DNA of 50,705 nucleotides from DASZXJ01 sp035545895 (GTDB lineage Bacteria > Planctomycetota > Phycisphaerae > Tepidisphaerales > Tepidisphaeraceae), in assembly GCA_035545895.1 (NCBI GenBank), contig DASZXJ010000120.1:1-50705 (forward strand). The letters run 5' to 3'. Of this stretch, positions 36,277 through 43,262 are shown piece by piece. The position numbers and the translations under genes are program-made. Each line of letters begins with the position of its first letter. The stretch's first letter is position 1. Below the pieces are notes generated by a model. That model was not told where the DNA came from, made no database searches, and saw only the letters and a list, made by a program, of their open reading frames with translations.

Positions 36277-36885
36277 TCAGTCCGCCTTGGGCGAGATGAT
36301 TGAAAGCATGGAACGAATGGCGGCGCGCCAATGGCCGCTGCTTTCGCAGACTTCGTAGACCAGCGTGTCGATCAACGACACAAAATCGCGCGTTTCCAGC
36401 GAAGATTTCACGAGTTTGAGCTGTTTTGCGAAATCCGAAAGGATTTCCGCGAACGGTCGGCCGTCCACCAGCACCTTGGTCAGGTCAATTCGAAAGAGCT
36501 GCGATACCTTGAGCACGGATTCCTGCGCGTGCTGCCAGGTGCTGAAGCAGCCGCGGAGCTTTTCCATGGCTTTGATGTTCTGATTTTCGCGAAGCAGTTG
36601 GACGGCCGTGTTGGTCAGGCGATCTGCCTCTGCCAGTTGCGCTTCGACTTGGTCGAGCACTTCCCTGGCCATGCGGCGAGGCTCGGTGGTTTCGATGAAA
36701 AGCGTGTGGCCTGTCAGCGGGGAGGCTTTGAGCTTGGTGAGTTGCCCCAGATCGGGCTCACGACCATCCACCAGCACATGCACGACCATCCGCTTGGCGC
36801 GTTGAATGTGCGCAAGCACCTGGCCGACGGTCTTCATGCCCATCTGTTCGGCGGGCAACGGCTGGCTGTCTACCATGACTGACAT
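36277..36885 (-). CDS. Hypothetical helical protein next to histidine kinase
   Basis: The 202-residue product has a small N-terminal alpha/beta part (RMVVHVLVDGREPDLGQL, LTGHTLFIETTEP). A long helical region follows (EVLDQVEAQLAEADRLTNTA), possibly coiled-coil, and then more helices to the end. No known domain is recognised. Position, 123 bases downstream of the cytoplasmic histidine kinase on the same strand, suggests a signalling-related role, but nothing in the sequence proves it. Confidence 0.62.
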   Translation of the reverse strand: MSVMVDSQPLPAEQMGMKTVGQVLAHIQRAKRMVVHVLVDGREPDLGQLTKLKASPLTGHTLFIETTEPRRMAREVLDQVEAQLAEADRLTNTAVQLLRENQNIKAMEKLRGCFSTWQHAQESVLKVSQLFRIDLTKVLVDGRPFAEILSDFAKQLKLVKSSLETRDFVSLIDTLVYEVCESSGHWRAAIRSMLSIISPKAD

Positions 36886-36939
36886 AACTGGTGCTATCGA
36901 CCGTTAAGCTGGGAAACCTTGAATACGTCCGATAAAAAT

Positions 36940-37002
36940 ATTTTGGAATTGCGAATTTCGATTTTGGAATTGAATTTCAATCCAGAATCCGCGATCCAAA
37001 AT
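36940..37002. repeat. AT-rich ATTTTGGAATTG repeat, 21-base period
   Basis: ATTTTGGAATTG occurs at 36940-36951 and 36961-36972, 21 bases apart, and its partial inverse TCCAAAAT occurs at 36995-37002. The same word and the same 21-base period recur at 41561-41592. It fills the gap between two minus-strand genes. It looks like a dispersed low-complexity repeat rather than a gene. Confidence 0.65.
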
Positions 37003-37008
37003 CCCAAA

Positions 37009-37815
37009 TTATTGCGCCACTGGCAGAGAAATGGTAAACGTCGTTCCCCGGCCGACTTCACTTTGCACTTCGATCCGGCCTTGATGGTGTTCGACGATCT
37101 GTTTGCAGATGGCGAGTCCCAGGCCGCTGCCTTTGACTTCGCCGGACTTGGTGGCCGTGCCTTTGGTCGTGAAAAACGGCTGGAAAATCTTGGGCAGGAC
37201 TTTTTCGGGGATGCCCGCGCCGGTGTCGATCACCTGAATGCGCGTTTCGGTTCCGTCTTCGCTGTGACCGGCTTTGACCGTGAGCGAGCCGCCTTTGCCG
37301 AGCATGGCCTGCCGCGCGTTGATCAGAAGGTTGAGCAGCACTTGTTCAAGCTGAACCGGATCGCCGGTGACGATCAGATCGGGCTGGACCTGCACGCGAA
37401 GGGCGATGCCATCTTTCTGCGGATCGCGCGCCAGCACGAGTAAAACCTCGTCCACCAGCTGCTGAACGCGGATTTGCCCGAAAATTGAATGCCCGCGCGC
37501 CAGTGCCAGCATCGAAGTGCAGATGCGACCCGCTTTGGTCGAACTGCTGTACGATTTGGCCAGCGCCTTGCGGATCATTTCCATATCCGGCTTGCCGGAA
37601 TCGAGCGAATCGATCGCAAACTGGGCATAGCTGACGATGGGCGTGAGCAGGTTGTTGAATTCGTGCGCGATGACGGCCGCGATGGTGCCGATTGTCGCAA
37701 GCCTTTGGCTTTCCGTAAGTTGCTGCTGCACCGCCATAAGCTGCGACTGCATGTGCGCAATCTGGCTTTCGACGGATTGATCGATGGAAACGTCTGAAGG
37801 CTGGTTGGTGCTCAC
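37009..37815 (-). CDS. Soluble sensor histidine kinase
   Basis: The 268-residue kinase has no membrane helix. A short coiled-coil leads into the phosphoacceptor motif AVIAHEFNNLLTPI with His51. The ATPase domain has the N box (LLNLLINARQAM), G1 (DTGAGIP), F box (FQPFFTTK) and G2 (GSGLGLAICK). The EFNNLL sequence is typical of NtrB-like and hybrid kinases with the HisKA dimerisation domain. There is no sensor domain beyond the N-terminal helix, so input probably comes from a partner protein. No response regulator is in the window. It starts the minus-strand group that ends in the M48 protease. Confidence 0.92.
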   Translation of the reverse strand: MSTNQPSDVSIDQSVESQIAHMQSQLMAVQQQLTESQRLATIGTIAAVIAHEFNNLLTPIVSYAQFAIDSLDSGKPDMEMIRKALAKSYSSSTKAGRICTSMLALARGHSIFGQIRVQQLVDEVLLVLARDPQKDGIALRVQVQPDLIVTGDPVQLEQVLLNLLINARQAMLGKGGSLTVKAGHSEDGTETRIQVIDTGAGIPEKVLPKIFQPFFTTKGTATKSGEVKGSGLGLAICKQIVEHHQGRIEVQSEVGRGTTFTISLPVAQ

Positions 37816-37872
37816 GCTCTGGGTGTTATCGGCGTATGGGTGGCAAGGGGATTACTCGCCAATTTGAGCGCC

Positions 37873-38973
37873 TTATCGGACAGTCTCAAGCACCTGCTGG
37901 GCGACGAAGTGGATCTGCTCATCTTCCAGTTCCGGGTAAACCGGCAAAGCGAGCACTTCGCGGCAGGCGCGCTCGGTTTCGGGCAGTTCGCCATCGGCCA
38001 CGCCCAGGTATTTGAAGCACGGCTGCTGATGTAGCGGCAGAGGATAATAGACGGCCGAGCCAATCCCCTTTTCCGCCAGTGCGGTTTTAATGCGATCTCG
38101 ATTGGGGACGCGGATCACATATTGGTTATAGATGCTCCAATTGCCCGCTTCGATTGCCGGGGCGATGACCTTCGTGTCCTTGAACGCGTCATTATAGATG
38201 GCGGCGTGTTTGCGGCGTGATTCGTGCCATTGATCGAGATATTTCAGCTTGATGCTGAGCACCGCCGCCTGGATTGCCGCCAGGCGGAACATGCCGCCGA
38301 TCATTTCATGGTAATACGTATGGCCAGACCCATGCACGCGAAGCTTGCGGCAGGTTTCGGCGAACTTGTCATCGTCCGTACAGATCGCGCCGGCATCGCC
38401 AAATGCGCCGAGATTTTTTGTCGGATAAAAGCTGAGACAGCCGGCAAATCCCCACGCACAGGCGGGCTTGTTGTGACGCTTGGCGCCGATGGCCTGGGCG
38501 GCGTCTTCGATGACGAGCAGGTTGTTGCTCTTGGCGACGTCGTTGATCGCTTCCATGACCGCGACCTGGCCGAACAGGTGCACGGGCATGATGGCTTTGG
38601 TCTTTTTGGTGATCTTCGTGCCGATCAGCGCTGGGTCGATGTTGAACGTGCCCGGGTCGATATCGACAAACACGGGCTTGGCGCCCAGCCGCGCAATTGA
38701 GCCGGCCGTGGCGAAAAACGTGAAACTCGGGCAGATCACCTCATCGCCCGGCCCGATGCCGATGGCCATCAAAGCGCACAGCAGCGCGTCCGTGCCGCTG
38801 CTCACGCCGATGGCGTGCCTGGTCTGGCAATACTCCGCCAGCGATTTCTCAAACTTCTCCACATGCGGGCCAAGAATCAGTTGCTGCGAATCGCAGACTT
38901 CGTCAATGGCCTTGCGGATTTCCGCGCGAAGGGGGATGTACTGGGCCTTTAGATCGAGCAATTGCACGTTCAT
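37873..38973 (-). CDS. DegT/DnrJ/EryC1/StrS-family PLP aminotransferase
   Basis: The 366-residue protein is a sugar aminotransferase of the DegT family. It has GVSSGTDALLCALMAIGIG for cofactor phosphate binding, VIEDAAQAIGA with the conserved Asp, and SFYPTKNLGAFGDAG in which Lys186 should bind PLP. GMFRLAAIQAAVL near residue 230 is typical. Such enzymes aminate keto-sugar nucleotides for surface polysaccharides. No sugar-nucleotide dehydratase is next to it; the neighbour is the divergent aldehyde dehydrogenase. Confidence 0.93.
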   Translation of the reverse strand: MNVQLLDLKAQYIPLRAEIRKAIDEVCDSQQLILGPHVEKFEKSLAEYCQTRHAIGVSSGTDALLCALMAIGIGPGDEVICPSFTFFATAGSIARLGAKPVFVDIDPGTFNIDPALIGTKITKKTKAIMPVHLFGQVAVMEAINDVAKSNNLLVIEDAAQAIGAKRHNKPACAWGFAGCLSFYPTKNLGAFGDAGAICTDDDKFAETCRKLRVHGSGHTYYHEMIGGMFRLAAIQAAVLSIKLKYLDQWHESRRKHAAIYNDAFKDTKVIAPAIEAGNWSIYNQYVIRVPNRDRIKTALAEKGIGSAVYYPLPLHQQPCFKYLGVADGELPETERACREVLALPVYPELEDEQIHFVAQQVLETVR

Positions 38974-39044
38974 GATGAAGATTAGGTTAGATGCAATCCC
39001 CCGAAATGCAACGGAGAACCGGACTGTGGTAGAATCATTTGCCC

Positions 39045-40511
39045 ATGTCCCGGACTGAACTGGTCAATCCCGCCGCCGACTGGACATACGCCCCCGCGCT
39101 GGAGAGCGCTGGGCATGTGAAGATTTCCGATCAATATGACCTATTCATCAACGGGAAATTTGTTCCACCGGCCAAGGGCAAATATTTCGAAACGATCAAC
39201 CCCACCACCGAAAAGCGATTGGCCAGTGTCGCTTCAGCGACGCTGGAGGATGTCAATAAAGCGGTGAAGGCCGCGCGCAACGCCTACAACAAAGTCTGGT
39301 CAAAAATGCATCCGCGCGAACGCGGGAAATATATTTACCGCATCGCCCGGATGGTTCAGGAACGCGCCCGTGAACTGGCGATCATCGAATCGACAGATGG
39401 CGGCAAACCCATTCGCGAATCGCGCGATATCGATGTGCCTTTGGCAGCCGCTCATTTTTTCTATTACGCGGGATGGGCGGACAAACTTGAATACGCGTTT
39501 CCGGGACGAAAGCCCGAACCGCTGGGCGTGGCGGGGCAGATCATTCCGTGGAATTTTCCGCTGCTCATGGCGGCATGGAAGATCGCGCCGGCGCTGGCGA
39601 CGGGCAATACGGTCGTCCTCAAGCCCGCCGAAACCACGCCGCTGACAGCCATGCATCTGGCGCGGATCATGCAGGACGCCGATCTTCCGCCGGGTGTCGT
39701 CAACATCATCACCGGCGCAGGCGAAACCGGCGCTGCCATCGTCAATCATCCCGATATCGACAAAATCGCTTTCACCGGAAGCACCGAGGTCGGCAAAAGC
39801 ATTTTGAAATCGCTTGCGCCATCGCGAAAGAAATTCACCCTCGAACTCGGCGGCAAAGCCGCCAACATCGTTTTTGAAGATGCCGCCATCGATCAAGCCG
39901 TCGATGGAATCGTCAACGGAATATTTTTTAATCAGGGACATGTCTGCTGCGCCGGCTCGCGATTGTTCGTGCAGGAATCGATCCAGGACAAATTGATCGA
40001 GCGGTTGAAGGATCGAATGAAAACGCTGATCGTCGGCAACCCGCTTGATAAAAACACCGATGTCGGCGCGATCAATTCGAAAATGCAATTGGAGAAGATC
40101 GATTCTTATCTCAAGATCGGTCAATCTGAAGGCGCGGATATTTGGCAAAGCGACTGCGATCTGCCCGGCAAGGGCTATTGGTGCCGGCCGACGCTGTTTC
40201 TGAACTGCTCGCAAAGTCATCGCGTGGTGCAGGAAGAAATCTTTGGCCCGGTGCTGGCGGTGCAGACATTTCGAACGCCTCAGGAAGCCATCGAGAAAGC
40301 CAACAACACGCCTTACGGCCTGTCGGGTGGCGTGTGGACCGACAAGGGCTCGAAGATTTTCAAAATCACGAGCAGGCTGCGCGCGGGTGTGGTGTGGGCC
40401 AATACCTATAACAAATTCGACCCGTCATCGCCGTTTGGCGGATACAAGGAATCCGGCATGGGCCGCGAGGGTGGCTTGCATGGTTTGGCGGCGTATGTGA
40501 ATCTGCTTTAA
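39045..40511 (+). CDS. Aldehyde dehydrogenase (NAD(P)+)
   Basis: The 488-residue enzyme is a full-length ALDH. It has the cofactor motif GQIIPWNFPLLMAAWKIAPA, then FTGSTEVGKSI, catalytic Glu267 in LELGGKAANIV, and the nucleophile cysteine at 301/302 in HVCCAGSR. EEIFGPVLAVQ and GGYKESGMGREGG close the active site. It oxidises an aldehyde to a carboxylate; substrate is unknown. ATG 39045 (MSRTEL) is preferred to TTG 39039. A truncated ALDH-like gene follows after a repeat-filled gap, and a similar pairing of ALDH genes is known elsewhere. Confidence 0.95.
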   Translation: MSRTELVNPAADWTYAPALESAGHVKISDQYDLFINGKFVPPAKGKYFETINPTTEKRLASVASATLEDVNKAVKAARNAYNKVWSKMHPRERGKYIYRIARMVQERARELAIIESTDGGKPIRESRDIDVPLAAAHFFYYAGWADKLEYAFPGRKPEPLGVAGQIIPWNFPLLMAAWKIAPALATGNTVVLKPAETTPLTAMHLARIMQDADLPPGVVNIITGAGETGAAIVNHPDIDKIAFTGSTEVGKSILKSLAPSRKKFTLELGGKAANIVFEDAAIDQAVDGIVNGIFFNQGHVCCAGSRLFVQESIQDKLIERLKDRMKTLIVGNPLDKNTDVGAINSKMQLEKIDSYLKIGQSEGADIWQSDCDLPGKGYWCRPTLFLNCSQSHRVVQEEIFGPVLAVQTFRTPQEAIEKANNTPYGLSGGVWTDKGSKIFKITSRLRAGVVWANTYNKFDPSSPFGGYKESGMGREGGLHGLAAYVNLL

Positions 40512-40533
40512 TCAAAGAGCAGAGCCACGATGA

Positions 40534-40624
40534 CACGAAGGATCACGAAGAAGGGATCACGAAGGCATTAACACATATTATTTTTCCTTCGTGCTAACTT
40601 CGTGTCCTACTTCGTGCCTTCGTG
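40534..40624. repeat. Inverted repeat of CACGAAG / CTTCGTG words
   Basis: CACGAAG occurs at 40534, 40544 and 40558. Its reverse complement CTTCGTG occurs at 40587, 40598, 40610 and 40618. The spacings are 8-14 bases and the two arms flank an AT-rich centre. The unit could fold into a long imperfect hairpin just before the truncated ALDH-like gene. Confidence 0.75.
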
Positions 40625-40644
40625 CCTCTGAAAACGAATTTCAG

Positions 40645-41556
40645 ATGAGTAAGCGAAACGGCAAATCCAACGGCCAGGCAAACCCCCTCGCTGAAAATGC
40701 GCGCCTCGCGGTGCTCAAGACCTACAAGATTTACGTCAACGGCCAATTCCCACGCGGGGAATCAGGGCGATATTACGTTTTGAAAAATCCGCATGGCCAA
40801 TCGATCGCCAACATCTGCGATTGCTCGCGAAAGGATTTTCGCGATGCCGTGACGGCTGCCCGGAGCGTGCAAGGCGGATGGGCATCACGAAGCGCGTACA
40901 ATCGCTCGCAAATCCTGTATCGCATCGCGGAGATGCTCGAAGGGCGGAAATCGCAATTTGTCGAGGAACTGTCTCAACTCGGCCTGCCTGCTTCAGCAGG
41001 CGTGGCAGAGGTTCAGACAAGCATCGACCGCCTCGTCTATTACGCCGGCTGGACGGACAAATATCAGCAGATTTTTTCGAGCGTGAATCCGGCCAGCAGC
41101 TCGCATTTTAATTTCAGTCTGCTCGAACCGGCGGGCGTGGTATCGATCATTTCGCCGGAAGGTTCAGGATTGATCGGCTTGGTTTCGGTGATCGCCCCGG
41201 TCGTCTGCGGCGGCAATACCTGCGTTGTTCTCGCGTCCAACACCAAACCCCTGCCCGCGATCACCCTCGGCGAAGTGCTGGCCACCAGCGACCTGCCCGC
41301 GGGAGTCGTCAATATTTTGACCGGCCGGCGATCGGAACTGATCGAACATTTTGCCAGCCACATGGACGTCAACGCCTGCATCTATTGCGGCGATGATCGC
41401 AAGGAATTACAAACCATTCGCGAAAAAGCCTCCATGAACGTCAAGCGAGTCCTTGCCTACGATCAAACAGACTGGCTCCGCGAAAGTGCCCAGGGCCCAT
41501 ATTTCATTTCCGATACGCAGGAGGTGAAGACGACGTGGCATCCGATTGGGCTTTAA
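40645..41556 (+). CDS. Truncated aldehyde-dehydrogenase-like protein
   Basis: The 303-residue product follows the ALDH fold from YKIYVNGQFPRGESGRYYVL through NILTGRRSELIEHFASHMDV. It stops where the catalytic glutamate and cysteine segment should begin. The cofactor-binding region is altered (IISPEGSGLIGLVSVIAPVV replaces the usual PWNFP loop). The C-terminus turns into an unrelated short tail ending TTWHPIGL. It is most likely a pseudoenzyme, possibly a partner or regulator of the full ALDH upstream, rather than a broken gene, since the frame is open over its whole length. A GCCTGC-TTCA-GCAGGC hairpin is embedded at 40986-41001. Confidence 0.8.
   Translation: MSKRNGKSNGQANPLAENARLAVLKTYKIYVNGQFPRGESGRYYVLKNPHGQSIANICDCSRKDFRDAVTAARSVQGGWASRSAYNRSQILYRIAEMLEGRKSQFVEELSQLGLPASAGVAEVQTSIDRLVYYAGWTDKYQQIFSSVNPASSSHFNFSLLEPAGVVSIISPEGSGLIGLVSVIAPVVCGGNTCVVLASNTKPLPAITLGEVLATSDLPAGVVNILTGRRSELIEHFASHMDVNACIYCGDDRKELQTIREKASMNVKRVLAYDQTDWLRESAQGPYFISDTQEVKTTWHPIGL
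40986..41001. repeat. REP-like hairpin inside a coding region
   Basis: GCCTGC (40986-40991), TTCA and GCAGGC form a perfect six-base-pair stem within the ALDH-like gene, where it encodes LPASAG. The core word GCTTCAGC is also the reverse complement of the 34552-34577 palindrome's centre. Confidence 0.5.
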
Positions 41557-41560
41557 AGGG

Positions 41561-41592
41561 ATTTTGGATTTTGAATTGGGGATTTTGGATTT
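41561..41592. repeat. AT-rich ATTTTGGATTT repeat, second site
   Basis: ATTTTGGATTT occurs at 41561-41571 and 41582-41592, again 21 bases apart as at 36940-36972. It lies directly after the ALDH-like stop and reaches the putative start of the hydrolase gene. Confidence 0.6.
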
Positions 41593-42406
41593 GAAGAGGG
41601 CAACACATCCTCTGATTTTTGGCTGGCTGTTGATGTTCATCGCGGCTGCGCCGGCAAACCCCTATCTCCTTCACCTGCCTGGTATTGGCGGGCATATGCG
41701 GATTGACGATTTGCTTACTACGGGTTTGATGCGCGGGGCGATTGATGCTCAGATCGAAATTTATGATTGGACCAAGGGAAATCCGGGCATGCCCGCGCTG
41801 ACGAATTATGAGCGGAATCGGCTTGAAGCAAAGAACGTCACGGATCTGCTCGTGAAAGTTCATCGGGCCGATCCCAGCCGTCGGATCATGATCACCTGCC
41901 ACAGCGGCGGCGGCGGGATTGCGATTTGGGCGCTGGAACAACTGCCCGATGATGTGCAGATCGACACGCTGCTGATGGTGGCATCGGCGCTGTCGCCGGA
42001 ATATGACCTGTCAAATGCGCTGAGGCATGTGCGTGGCCATGCGTATGCGTTCAACAGTGTCTACGATCCGATCCTCAGTTTCGGCACGCGAAATTTCGGA
42101 ACGATGGATCGCGTGATGGGTGAATCCGCGGGCTTTAGCGGTTTCATCATGCCGGCCGGCGCGGATAAAAAGCAATATGCCAAGCTCGTGCAAGTGCCCT
42201 ATGACGCTTCGTGGATGCGCCTTGGCAATGCGGGGGATCACATTGGCGCGATGAATGTTTTGTTTGCCCGCACGATCATCGCGCCGCTGCTGCTGACCGG
42301 TCAATTGCCGAAGCTGCCATCGACGCAACCGAGCACACAATCGATGCCCCTCACCCCAGCCCTTTCCCCTGCGTACAGGGGCGAGGGGGCAGGAGTGCGC
42401 CCATGA
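41591..42406 (+). CDS. Exported alpha/beta-hydrolase-like protein with repeat-derived C-terminus
   Basis: The protein resembles an alpha/beta hydrolase: YLLHLPGIGGHMRIDDLL near the start and RIMITCHSGGGGIAIWALEQ, a nucleophile-elbow-like CHSGGG with Ser. AGDHIGAMNVLF near residue 217 could hold the catalytic His. A signal peptide is visible only if translation begins at TTG 41591 (KRATHPLIFGWLLMFIAAAP), which has GGGGA upstream; ATG 41633 would cut it off. The last 20 or so residues (PLTPALSPAYRGEGAGVRP) are the translation of a widespread CCCTCACCCC-type genomic repeat, so they were probably added by repeat insertion. Confidence 0.72.
   Translation: MKRATHPLIFGWLLMFIAAAPANPYLLHLPGIGGHMRIDDLLTTGLMRGAIDAQIEIYDWTKGNPGMPALTNYERNRLEAKNVTDLLVKVHRADPSRRIMITCHSGGGGIAIWALEQLPDDVQIDTLLMVASALSPEYDLSNALRHVRGHAYAFNSVYDPILSFGTRNFGTMDRVMGESAGFSGFIMPAGADKKQYAKLVQVPYDASWMRLGNAGDHIGAMNVLFARTIIAPLLLTGQLPKLPSTQPSTQSMPLTPALSPAYRGEGAGVRP
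42348..42402. repeat. CCCTCACCCC-type dispersed repeat at gene end
   Basis: This stretch reads CCCCTCACCCCAGCCC and later CAGGGGCGAGGGGGCAGGAG, with an inner CCCCTG-CGTA-CAGGGG hairpin. Translation in the hydrolase frame gives the familiar LTPALSP...RGEG tail seen in many bacterial proteins. Confidence 0.75.
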
Positions 42407-42555
42407 AATCACGCTGGCCGATTTGGCGAATTGTTTTGGCGTACGTGGTGATGGCCTGCCTGGCGCTGTTGTCCGTATGGGTAGTCGATCAGAAGGTTCA
42501 TCGCTTGCCGGCGGTATATCCCGCGATCAACCCGATTGCGCCGATCAACAAGTGA
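42403..42555 (+). CDS. Small membrane protein, doubtful
   Basis: A 50-residue frame starts MKSRWPIWRIVLAYVVMACL and has one membrane helix. Its ATG overlaps the hydrolase stop (ATGA, 42403-42406), as in coupled genes. Its last 19 or so codons overlap, antisense, the 3' end of the minus-strand membrane gene, and the tail RLPAVYPAINPIAPINK has no independent support. It may be a real small protein whose original 3' end was lost. Confidence 0.35.
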   Translation: MKSRWPIWRIVLAYVVMACLALLSVWVVDQKVHRLPAVYPAINPIAPINK

Positions 42556-43262
42556 ACCGCAATCATCGGGCCAATATTGCGCGGCAAGGTGTAGGGCAGG
42601 TCTTGTCCAAGGCGCATGAGATATCGATAGGCGATGGGCCGTTCCGGCCAGGCGCCAAAGTTCCGCAACATGCCGTTGATCGCGAATAACGGATGCGCTG
42701 AAATCAGGACCGGCGTGTTAATTTGCGACAACCAGATCGGCCAGCTTAACCAAAGCATCGCCAGCACCACAACAATTGCAGAAGAAACAGTCGAATCGGA
42801 CAAAGTTGGATTCACCGACGGATTTTGAGACTTATCATTTAGCCCCCGGTCAACAGACCGGGGGTCGCCCGGCGTGTTTTCACGCCGGGCTAAATGGAAG
42901 AGACAAACGGTTCGCAGGATCAGCATCGTCAAACCGCACAGCGCAAAACTCCAGGCAATCAGAATCACATAGCAGAGCGCCCATTGCGACAGCGTCACCT
43001 GTTGCCCAAAAACAGCAGCAAGCCAGATCACCGCGATCCCATCAACAACTGCGCCAGCCACCAGATATCGTTCGATCAATCGTTTTTCGCCAAGCGTGAG
43101 TGGAGGTGTCAGTAAACTGGCCGCGATGATGCCGCCGAAAAACAGGCCGAGGTTCAATCCCACTGCAGCCCAGCACGCGCTGGCACTGGCGATACCCAGC
43201 ACAAAACCGGTCCAGGCGGAGAGTGTCAATCCGAGAAATCGATTTTCAGTCACGATGGTCAC
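42498..43262 (-). CDS. Multi-pass membrane protein with embedded palindromic repeat
   Basis: The 254-residue product has about six hydrophobic helices: LSAWTGFVLGIASASACWAA, LNLGLFFGGIIAASLL, LVAGAVVDGIAVIWLAAVF and others. It is not assigned to a known family. Between helices four and five lies a hydrophilic linker encoded by the palindromic unit at 42837-42895 (reading ARRENTPGDPRSVDRGLND). Its start lies 17 bases inside the end of the PEP-CTERM protein gene on the same strand, so the two are probably translated together. Confidence 0.65.
   Translation of the reverse strand: MTIVTENRFLGLTLSAWTGFVLGIASASACWAAVGLNLGLFFGGIIAASLLTPPLTLGEKRLIERYLVAGAVVDGIAVIWLAAVFGQQVTLSQWALCYVILIAWSFALCGLTMLILRTVCLFHLARRENTPGDPRSVDRGLNDKSQNPSVNPTLSDSTVSSAIVVVLAMLWLSWPIWLSQINTPVLISAHPLFAINGMLRNFGAWPERPIAYRYLMRLGQDLPYTLPRNIGPMIAVHLLIGAIGLIAGYTAGKR
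42837..42895. repeat. Two-hairpin palindromic unit bounded by ATTTAGCCC/GGGCTAAAT
   Basis: ATTTAGCCC (42837) and GGGCTAAAT (ending 42895) are exact inverse ends. Between them lie CCCCCGGTC-AACA-GACCGGGGG and GCCCGGCGTG-TTTT-CACGCCGGGC, two perfect GC-rich hairpins. The whole is in frame within the minus-strand membrane gene. Its end word GGGCTAAA recurs at 28580-28587. Confidence 0.85.
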
